NCBI GenBank assembly: GCA_041675805.1
Contig: JBAYTD010000138.1
Coordinates: forward strand, 1-7,032
Origin: JANNWF01 sp041675805
Lineage (GTDB): Bacteria; Pseudomonadota; Gammaproteobacteria; Xanthomonadales; Xanthomonadaceae
Reading direction: 5' to 3'
Length of the DNA stretch: 7,032 bases
Shown piece after piece: positions 1-4,741 of this stretch; the first letter of the stretch is position 1, and each line of letters starts with the position of its first letter. The notes under the pieces were generated by a model. That model saw nothing but the letters and a program-made list of their open reading frames with translations, searched no databases and was not told the origin of the DNA. The translations under genes were made by a program, and so were the position numbers.

Positions 1-1598
1 CCGCCTACCACCAGGCGGTGCGGACCAAGGACATGCCGACCGTGATCCTGGCCAAGACGGTGAAGGGCTACGGCATGGGCAAGGCCGGCGAATCGCTCAA
101 CCCGACCCACCAGACCAAGAAGCTGGATGACGCCGCAGTGCGCGACTTCCGCGACCGCTTCAACATCCCGATCAGCGACGAACAACTGCCCAGCGTGCCG
201 TTCTACCACCCCGGCGAGGACTCGCCCGAGGTGCAGTACCTGAAGTCGCGCCGCAGCGCGCTCGGCGGCCCGCTGCCGCAGCGCCGGGCGAAGGCCGACG
301 AGTCGTTCACCACGCCGGCGCTGTCGGTGTTCGAGCGCCTGCTCAAGTCCACCGGCGAGCGCGAGATCAGCACCACCATGGCCTTCGTGCAGGCGCTCAA
401 CCTGATCTTGCGCGACAAGCAGGTCGGCCCGCGCAGCGTGCCGATCGTCGCCGACGAGGCGCGCACCTTCGGCATGGAGGGCCTGTTCCGGCAGATCGGC
501 ATCTACGCCCCGTTCGGGCAGAAGTACAAGCCGGTCGACGCCGACCAGTTGATGTACTACCGCGAGGATCAATCCGGACAGGTGTTGCAGGAAGGCATCA
601 CCGAGGCCGGCGCGTTCTCCTCCTGGCTGGCCGCGGCGACCAGTTACAGCACCAACAACCTGCCGATGCTGCCGTTCTTCATCTTCTACTCGATGTTCGG
701 CTTCCAGCGCGTCGGCGACCTGACCTGGCTGGCCGGCGACATGCGCGCGCGCGGCTTCCTGCTCGGCGCCACCGCCGGCCGCACCACGCTCAACGGCGAA
801 GGCCTGCAGCACGAGGACGGCCACAGCCACCTGCTGGCCGGTGCCATCCCCAACTGCCGGCCCTACGATCCGACCTTCGGCTACGAGGTCGCCGTCATCC
901 TGCAACACGGCATGCAGCGCATGCTCGCCGAGCAGGTCGACGAGTTCTATTACCTGACCTTGATGAACGAGAACTACGCGCACCCGGAAATGCCGGCCGG
1001 CGCGGAAGAGGACATCATTCGCGGCATGTACCTGTTGAAGGACTCCGGTCTCGGCATTCGGGATGCGTCCAAAGCAAAGGGCCGGAGCAGGAGCAATTCG
1101 CCCTGCGTGCAACTGCTTGGCTCGGGCACCATCCTGCGCGAAGTGATCGCCGCCGCCGATCTGCTGGAAAAGGATTTCGGCGTCCGTGCCGACATCTGGT
1201 CCTGCCCCAGCTTCACCGAACTGCGTCGCGACGGCTTCGATGTCGAGCGCTGGAACCGCCTCAACCCGGAAGCCAGGACGCCGCGACAGAGCCACGTCGC
1301 CAAGTGCCTGAGCGGCCGCAGCGGCCCGGCCATCGCCGCCACCGACTACGTGCGCCAGTATCCGGACCAGATCCGCGCCTTCGTCCCGATGCGCTACAGC
1401 GTGCTCGGCACCGACGGCTTCGGCCGTTCCGACACCCGCGCCAACCTGCGTCGTTTCTTCGAGGTGGACCGCTACTACATTGCCCACGCCGCTATCGCCG
1501 CCCTCGCCGCCGAGGGCACGATGAACGCCAAGGACGTGGCGCGGGCGATCAAGGAATACAAGCTCGATCCGGAGAAGATCAATCCGACCGAGGTGTGA
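1..1598 (+). CDS. aceE: Pyruvate dehydrogenase E1 component, homodimeric type (C-terminal part, 5' end outside window)
   Basis: E1 of the pyruvate dehydrogenase complex: ThDP-dependent decarboxylation of pyruvate and acetyl transfer to the lipoyl groups of E2, in the cytosol. The reading frame is open from base 3 and enters from the left; the GTG at 18 is an internal Val codon. About 531 of roughly 900 residues are visible. Motifs recognised by comparison with E. coli AceE from memory: KTVKGYGMG near the left edge; a THQTKK loop whose His codon (108-110) aligns with the mobile active-site loop His407; ADEARTFGMEGLFRQIG (codons from about 450); QEGITEAG (about 588); STNNLP; LNGEGLQHEDGHSH (His codon 810-812 aligns with His640); and the C-terminal LGTDGFGRSD. 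The stop is TGA at 1596-1598. The oddity is a stretch of extra residues between LLKD and VQLLGSG (see 1041-1106). It is convergent with the dehydrogenase gene on the other side of the repeat cluster, and no lpd or aceF gene is in view. Confidence 0.97.
   Translation, partial: AYHQAVRTKDMPTVILAKTVKGYGMGKAGESLNPTHQTKKLDDAAVRDFRDRFNIPISDEQLPSVPFYHPGEDSPEVQYLKSRRSALGGPLPQRRAKADESFTTPALSVFERLLKSTGEREISTTMAFVQALNLILRDKQVGPRSVPIVADEARTFGMEGLFRQIGIYAPFGQKYKPVDADQLMYYREDQSGQVLQEGITEAGAFSSWLAAATSYSTNNLPMLPFFIFYSMFGFQRVGDLTWLAGDMRARGFLLGATAGRTTLNGEGLQHEDGHSHLLAGAIPNCRPYDPTFGYEVAVILQHGMQRMLAEQVDEFYYLTLMNENYAHPEMPAGAEEDIIRGMYLLKDSGLGIRDASKAKGRSRSNSPCVQLLGSGTILREVIAAADLLEKDFGVRADIWSCPSFTELRRDGFDVERWNRLNPEARTPRQSHVAKCLSGRSGPAIAATDYVRQYPDQIRAFVPMRYSVLGTDGFGRSDTRANLRRFFEVDRYYIAHAAIAALAAEGTMNAKDVARAIKEYKLDPEKINPTEV
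1041..1106 (+). other. In-frame insertion in aceE, possibly derived from an intergenic microrepeat
   Basis: E. coli AceE, as I recall it, has about 11 residues between the conserved Tyr of GIYKL and VQLLGSG. This protein has about 25, so roughly 14 are extra. The added peptide is rich in Ser, Arg, Lys and Gly (DSGLGIRDASKAKG, then RSRSNSP), low-complexity and unlike the enzyme around it. Its codons (GGT, ATT, CGG, GAT, AAA, GCA, AGG, AAT) depart from the strong G/C-ending preference on both sides. The DNA contains GGCATTCGGGATGCG, which resembles GGGATTCGGGATT-type microrepeats, and a related G/T-rich repeat sits just after the aceE stop. The frame stays open through it, so the enzyme is probably functional. 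The exact edges are uncertain. Confidence 0.6.
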
Positions 1599-1600
1599 GT

Positions 1601-1627
1601 GGTTGGGGATTGGGGGTTCGTGATTGG
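1601..1627. repeat. GGGATTGG-type microrepeat after aceE
   Basis: Immediately after the aceE stop lie imperfect tandem copies of a short unit: GGTTGGGGATTGGGGGTTCG followed by TGATTGG. Such degenerate runs of GGGATTCGG or GGGATTGG are, as I recall, common between genes in Xanthomonas and Lysobacter relatives. No function can be read from it. It shares character with the odd stretch inside aceE at 1041-1106. Confidence 0.5.
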
Positions 1628-1685
1628 CTTCTCTCGCCTGACTTTGCGGTGTCGCCAGGGTTTCGTCTGCCTCGGCGGCGGACGA

Positions 1686-1719
1686 CCTGCTTTCTCTTGA
1701 GTCGCCAAGAGAAAGTAGG
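1686..1719. repeat. Hairpin 1: 9-bp perfect stem, extendable to 13 bp
   Basis: CTTTCTCTT (1690-1698) and AAGAGAAAG (1707-1715) are perfect reverse complements around an 8-nt loop GAGTCGCC. Read as RNA from the + strand, the stem extends outward through a G-U pair and three Watson-Crick pairs to 1686 and 1719. It lies 88 bases after the aceE stop. No U-tract follows, so it is not a textbook intrinsic terminator, but it could stabilise or end the aceE transcript. Confidence 0.75.
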
Positions 1720-1741
1720 CAGAGAAGGCGACCCGAGCATC

Positions 1742-1770
1742 GCGCCGTTGCCGCTACGCGGCAACGGTGC
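1742..1770. repeat. Hairpin 2: 10-bp perfect stem with a 3-nt loop
   Basis: CCGTTGCCGC (1745-1754) and GCGGCAACGG (1758-1767) are perfect reverse complements around TAC. One G-T position and two further pairs extend the stem to 1742 and 1770, giving 13 positions. It stands 22 bases after hairpin 1 and belongs to the same element. No U-tract is seen on either strand. Confidence 0.75.
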
Positions 1771-1914
1771 CCTCCGCTACCCGCCAGCTTCGGGCCGGCG
1801 CAAACTCGGCCATCCATGGCCTCGAACATTCGCGCCTTCTCCCCGAAGCCGGCTGCGTTGCTCGGCGCGATGGCGGGCGGTGGGAGCGAAGAGCAAGAGC
1901 CGAGCCGGTTTCGG

Positions 1915-1950
1915 GTAGGTCGGCTCAAACCGCGAAGCGGTGGAGCCGAC
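1915..1950 (+). repeat. REP-like palindrome headed by GTAG
   Basis: GTAG (1915-1918) is directly followed by GTCGGCTC (1919-1926), which pairs perfectly with GAGCCGAC (1943-1950). Inside is a second stem, ACCGC (1929-1933) with GCGGT (1937-1941), closed by GAA, leaving AA opposite G as an internal loop. A GTAG tetranucleotide next to an imperfect palindrome is the described layout of REP elements mobilised by RAYT transposases, including the S. maltophilia 'GTAG' repeats. No RAYT gene is present here. Confidence 0.65.
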
Positions 1951-1953
1951 AGA

Positions 1954-2019
1954 GGCTTCAAATTACCGCGCACCCGTTCGCGCTGAAAAGCTTGAAACCA
2001 CCGCACCCGTTCGCGCTGA
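1954..2019. repeat. Imperfect tandem direct repeat of about 33 bp
   Basis: The 17-mer GCACCCGTTCGCGCTGA occurs at 1970-1986 and again at 2003-2019. The bases before each copy are also related (GGCTTCAAATTACCGC against AGCTTGAAACCACCGC), so the unit is about 33 bp and is repeated twice head to tail. The second copy runs on into the left arm of the large inverted repeat, while the first diverges after the 17-mer. It looks like a truncated copy of the same repeat family. Confidence 0.7.
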
Positions 2020-2155
2020 GGTATCGAAGCGCATGCCTGGACGCTTCAATACACCATGGGCGTACTTGTTCTGAGCTGGTCGAAAGATCCGGGCTACTTG
2101 TTGACGCTTGGCATACGCTTCGATACCTCAGCGCGAACGGGTGCGGTGATTCAAG
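1991..2155. repeat. Large inverted repeat: 33-bp perfect arms, about 165 bp in total
   Basis: The left arm 1999-2031 is the exact reverse complement of 2116-2148. Inward, after one mismatch, ATGCC (2033-2037) pairs with GGCAT (2110-2114). Outward, beyond a 1-base length difference, CTTGAA (1991-1996) matches TTCAAG (2150-2155). The 72-nt centre (2038-2109) holds TACTTGTT twice (2063 and 2095) and, at 2068-2086, TGAGCTGGTCGAAAG, a degenerate relative of the arm segment CTGAGGTATCGAAGC. No open frame of note crosses it and no transposase is present. It lies between the convergent ends of aceE and the dehydrogenase gene, 78 bases beyond the latter's stop. The remaining bases, 2156-2233, show nothing I can name. 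Confidence 0.85.
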
Positions 2156-2233
2156 GGCGAGGTGTACACGAGCAACGGGCCGGCAAAACACGGGCTCGAA
2201 TCACCCGCGTCGATCCGCGTTGAGCCGGAAAAC

Positions 2234-3028
2234 CTATCGCCGCGTTGCGCGGGCAACGCCCTTCATCAGGCTGCGGAAATACAGTTCCGGAAACCAGCGT
2301 TTGATGCGCCAGCGCAGTGGCTCGCGGCGGGTCGGGAGGATCAGGAAATCGCCGCGTTCGACGCCGGCGAGGCAGGCGTCGGCGACGCGCTCCAGTGGAT
2401 CGTCGGACAGCGCCATCATCCGTTCCGCGAACGGGCGCATCTGCGCGCTGCCGACCCAGTTCTGCAACAGGTTGGTGCGGAAGAAGGCCGGGCAGATCAC
2501 GCTGACCCGCACGCCATGCGGCTGCATCTCGGCGCGCAACTGCTCGGACAGCGCCAGCACGCCGGCCTTGGAGACGCCGTAGCTCATGATGTTGGGCGCA
2601 CCGGCGAGGGCGGCGAAGCTGGCGACATTGATCACCTGGCCGGCACCGCGCTCGACCATGGCCGGCAGGAAGGCGCGGCAGCCGCGCACCACGCCTAGCA
2701 GGTTGATCTCCAGCACTCGCCGCCACTCGTCCATGCCGGCGTCGAGCAGGCCGCCGCCGCTGGCGATGCCGGCGTTGTTGACCAGCACGTCCGGCGCGCC
2801 CCATTGCGAATGCACGTCCTGCGCCAGCGCAGCCATGGATTCATCGCTGCCGACATCCGCGCCGTGCGCCAGATGGCCCTCGCCGGCAAGCCCGGCGCAG
2901 GCGGCCTCGGCGCGGTCGCCGTGCAGATCGATGCAGGCGACGCGGTCGCCGCGCGCCGCGTAGCGCTGCGCCAGTGCCAGTCCCAGGCCGCTGCCGGCAC
3001 CGGTGATCAGCACCCTGCGTTGTGCCAT
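2234..3028 (-). CDS. SDR family NAD(P)-dependent oxidoreductase (classical type)
   Basis: A soluble Rossmann-fold alcohol/carbonyl oxidoreductase of 264 residues, a usual length for classical SDRs. Visible motifs: cofactor loop TGAGSGLG (residues 9-16); Asp34 at the end of the second strand, which usually favours NAD(H) over NADP(H); NNAG (84-87); and the tetrad Asn109, Ser137, Tyr150 and Lys154 in YGVSK. The catalytic set is complete. After the core, a basic-aromatic tail (LPTRREPLRWRIKRWFPELYFRSL in two halves) could touch membrane lipid or a partner, which is inference. The ATG at 3028 is supported by GGGAG (3040-3036) with 7-nt spacing and by the cofactor loop starting at residue 9. The stop is TAG. 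The substrate cannot be told. It is divergent from the glutathione transferase gene and has no operon partner in view. Confidence 0.93.
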   Translation of the reverse strand: MAQRRVLITGAGSGLGLALAQRYAARGDRVACIDLHGDRAEAACAGLAGEGHLAHGADVGSDESMAALAQDVHSQWGAPDVLVNNAGIASGGGLLDAGMDEWRRVLEINLLGVVRGCRAFLPAMVERGAGQVINVASFAALAGAPNIMSYGVSKAGVLALSEQLRAEMQPHGVRVSVICPAFFRTNLLQNWVGSAQMRPFAERMMALSDDPLERVADACLAGVERGDFLILPTRREPLRWRIKRWFPELYFRSLMKGVARATRR

Positions 3029-3090
3029 CGGATCGCTCCCGTCCCCCGTGCTAGGCTGGCGAGGATACGCGCAACCACGGATTTCTCGCC
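3029..3090. promoter_or_regulatory. 62-bp divergent spacer between SDR and GST genes
   Basis: Both genes read outward from this gap, so it should contain their 5' leaders and probably both promoters unless one starts inside the neighbouring gene. On the minus strand the SDR ribosome-binding site GGGAG is clear. In front of the GST ATG only a poor match (CGGAT, about 10 bases away) is seen. TATCCT on the minus strand and GGATAC on the plus strand (about 3063-3068) are weak -10 candidates without convincing -35 partners. I see no clear operator palindrome. Confidence 0.4.
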
Positions 3091-3771
3091 ATGATCGAAC
3101 TGCATTACTGGCCCACGCCCAACGGCCACAAGATCACCCTGTTTCTGGAAGAGGCCGGGCTGGATTACCGCATCGTGCCGGTCAACATCGGCACAGGCGA
3201 CCAGTTCAAGCCGGAGTTCCTCGCCATCTCGCCCAACAACCGGATGCCGGCCATCGTCGACCATGCCCCGGCCGATGGCGGCGAGCCGATCAGCGTGTTC
3301 GAGTCCGGCGCGATCCTGATCTACTTGGCGGAAAAGACCGGGCGCTTCCTGCCGGCCGATCCGCGGCGACGCAAGACGGTGCTGGAGTGGCTGTTCTGGC
3401 AGGTCGGCGGCTATGGCCCGATGCTCGGCCAGAACCATCATTTCAGCCGCTACGCGCCGGACAAGATCGCCTACGCCATCGAACGCTACCAGCGCGAGAC
3501 CGCGCGTTTGTACGGCGTGCTGGAGCGCCGCCTGGAGGGCCGCGACTTCATCGACGGCGAGGGTTACTCCATCGCCGACATGGCCTGTCATCCCTGGGCC
3601 GATGCCCACGACTGGCATCACATCGATCTGGCCGACTATCCCAACCTGCGGCGCTGGCACGAGGCCTTGCGGCAACGGCCCTCGGTGCAGCGCGCCTATG
3701 CGGTCAAGGAGCGCTTCAACCAGCCGGCGGAGATGAGCGAGGAGACCAGGCGCAACCTGTTCCAGCGCTGA
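3091..3771 (+). CDS. yfcG: YfcG-type glutathione transferase / disulfide-bond oxidoreductase (Nu class)
   Basis: A 226-residue cytosolic glutathione-binding protein very close to E. coli YfcG as I recall it; that enzyme has glutathione-dependent disulfide reductase activity and weak transferase activity. An N-terminal thioredoxin-like domain (about 1-87) has TPNGHK with Thr9 and Asn11, the glutathione contacts of the Nu class in place of a catalytic Ser, Tyr or Cys, followed by SPNN, cis-Pro motif MPAIVDH (Pro53) and ESGAI (Glu71-Ser72). The helical C-terminal domain starts near 92 with WLFWQVGGYGPMLGQNHHF (100-118), a Nu-class signature. The ATG at 3091 matches the family's MI(D/E)L start even though its ribosome-binding site is weak. 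The stop is TGA, followed by a strong hairpin at 3804. It is monocistronic as far as visible, and a role in thiol redox balance is inferred from the family. Confidence 0.95.
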   Translation: MIELHYWPTPNGHKITLFLEEAGLDYRIVPVNIGTGDQFKPEFLAISPNNRMPAIVDHAPADGGEPISVFESGAILIYLAEKTGRFLPADPRRRKTVLEWLFWQVGGYGPMLGQNHHFSRYAPDKIAYAIERYQRETARLYGVLERRLEGRDFIDGEGYSIADMACHPWADAHDWHHIDLADYPNLRRWHEALRQRPSVQRAYAVKERFNQPAEMSEETRRNLFQR

Positions 3772-3803
3772 GCGTTTCGGGTTGCCGCGTTGTCCGGCGG
3801 CAG

Positions 3804-3832
3804 CGGGCGGCGGCTTGCGGTGCCGCCGCCCG
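3804..3832. terminator. Strong GC hairpin between convergent genes, possible bidirectional terminator
   Basis: CGGGCGGCGGC (3804-3814) is the exact reverse complement of GCCGCCGCCCG (3822-3832), around a 7-nt loop. It sits in the 79-bp gap between the ends of the GST gene (+) and the methyltransferase gene (-), where a shared terminator is expected. Neither strand has a T-run after the stem (GTTGTCC on +, TGCCGCC on -), so it is not a canonical intrinsic terminator. It could act as a weak terminator or a 3'-end stabiliser. Confidence 0.55.
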
Positions 3833-3850
3833 GTTGTCCATCCCGCCTGC

Positions 3851-4741
3851 TCAGCCTTCGGCGGGTTTGCGGAAGCGCAGGGTCATGCGGTCGGATTCGC
3901 CGATGGCGCGGTACTTTTCGGCGTCCTCGCCTTCGGGCACGTTGAGCGAGGGCGGCAGGGTCCAGACGCCGTTCGGATGGTCCTTGCTGTCGGCCGGGTT
4001 GGCGTTGATCTCGCTGGAGGCGTCGAGCACGAAGCCGGCGGCCTCGGCCAGGGCGATGACCCGCGCCTCGCTGACGTAGCCGCTGCGGTCGCCGTCGGGC
4101 AGTTCGCCGGCGGCGCGATGCTCGACCACGCCGAGCACGCCACCGGGCTCCAGCGCGGCGAAGAAGCCGGCGAACATGGCTTCCGCCTGACCGGCCGTGC
4201 CGAGCCAATTGTGGACATTGCGGAAGGTCAGCACGGCATCGACGCTGCCCGGCTCGGCGAACACCGGGGCCAGCGGGTCGACGCCGACCAGTTCGGCCGC
4301 GCCGAACACTTCCGGCGCGGCGGCGAACTTGTCGCGCAGGGCCTGATTGGTGCGCGCGTAATAGGCCTTGCTGCGCTCGTTGTCGACCGCGTTCTCGTCG
4401 ATCACCGCGCCGATGTAACGGCCGGATTCCCTGACCAGCGGAGCGAGGATTTCGGCGTACCAGCCACCGCCGGGGGTGATTTCGACGACCCGGCTGTCGG
4501 CGTCGATGCCGAAGAACGCCAGCGTCTCCTGCGGATGGCGATGGGCGTCGCGGGCGACGAACTCCGGCGTGCGCCAGTCGCCGGCGATGGCCTGTTCCAG
4601 CGCCGAGGCTGTCGGTGCTTCCTGCATCGCCGGTGGCGGCGGCGGTTCCGGCGCGACGGGCTCGGCGGGGGCGCTGGGCGGCTGGCCGCCACAGGCGGCG
4701 AGGACCAGGACAAGGGCGAGGGACAGCGTGCTGCGTTTCAT
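3851..4741 (-). CDS. Predicted lipoprotein with class I SAM-methyltransferase fold (COG4798-like)
   Basis: A protein of 296 residues. Residues 1-17 form a lipoprotein signal: MKR, a hydrophobic stretch (LSLALVLVL), then lipobox LAAC with Cys17. Gly at +2 rather than Asp suggests outer-membrane sorting. A Pro/Glu/Ala linker (20-45) leads to a methyltransferase-like domain: RTPEFVARDAHRHPQETLAFFGI (57-79 region), SAM-loop-like VVEITPGGGWYAEIL (85-99), and LTFRNVHNW (171-179). This pattern fits the family I know as COG4798 'predicted methyltransferase', whose substrate is unknown. The start was chosen at 4741 because the frame runs open to 4885 inside aceK, yet only this ATG gives a signal peptide, has GGAG 8 nt upstream (4753-4750), and overlaps the aceK stop as ATGA. 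That overlap predicts translational coupling to aceK. An extracytoplasmic SAM enzyme is biochemically puzzling. Confidence 0.88.
   Translation of the reverse strand: MKRSTLSLALVLVLAACGGQPPSAPAEPVAPEPPPPPAMQEAPTASALEQAIAGDWRTPEFVARDAHRHPQETLAFFGIDADSRVVEITPGGGWYAEILAPLVRESGRYIGAVIDENAVDNERSKAYYARTNQALRDKFAAAPEVFGAAELVGVDPLAPVFAEPGSVDAVLTFRNVHNWLGTAGQAEAMFAGFFAALEPGGVLGVVEHRAAGELPDGDRSGYVSEARVIALAEAAGFVLDASSEINANPADSKDHPNGVWTLPPSLNVPEGEDAEKYRAIGESDRMTLRFRKPAEG

Larger units (their letters stand above)
1682..1914. repeat. Highly folded intergenic repeat element (no gene)
   Basis: This non-coding stretch carries several inverted repeats: two strong hairpins (1686-1719 and 1742-1770, listed separately), GGCCAT/ATGGCC at 1808-1821, and two longer-range complementarities. 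GAGAAGGCG at 1722-1730 matches CGCCTTCTC at 1833-1841, and CATCGCGCCG at 1738-1747 matches CGGCGCGATG at 1863-1872. The long-range pairs cross each other, and the second overlaps the hairpin at 1742, so not all can form together. Its translation (for example SGRRKLGHPWPR and APSPRSRLRCSAR) resembles 'hypothetical proteins' I recall being annotated many times in Lysobacter and Stenotrophomonas genomes, which fits a dispersed repeat rather than a gene. Edges are approximate. Confidence 0.6.

Noticed and set aside
18..20. GTG as a possible aceE start codon
   Set aside because: The frame is open to the left edge and encodes residues of the conserved core; about 370 N-terminal residues of the enzyme must lie upstream.
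1690..1770. Riboswitch or small RNA reading of the two hairpins
   Set aside because: They lie after the aceE stop with no downstream gene on that strand until 3091, and match no riboswitch consensus I know. A terminator or repeat role is simpler.
1304..1918. 204-codon + frame overlapping the aceE end and the folded repeat
   Set aside because: Its first half is an out-of-frame reading of aceE; its second half is the repeat element, whose translation recurs as a spurious hypothetical protein in this clade as I recall.
1991..2155. Insertion sequence or integron attachment site explanation for the inverted repeat
   Set aside because: There is no transposase or integrase reading frame, no visible target-site duplication, and no attC-type core sites. 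I list it as a repeat only.
1767..2582. 271-codon + frame spanning the repeat region and the SDR 3' half
   Set aside because: It runs through palindromic repeats and then antisense to the SDR core, is rich in Arg and Ser, and has no domain or ribosome-binding site.
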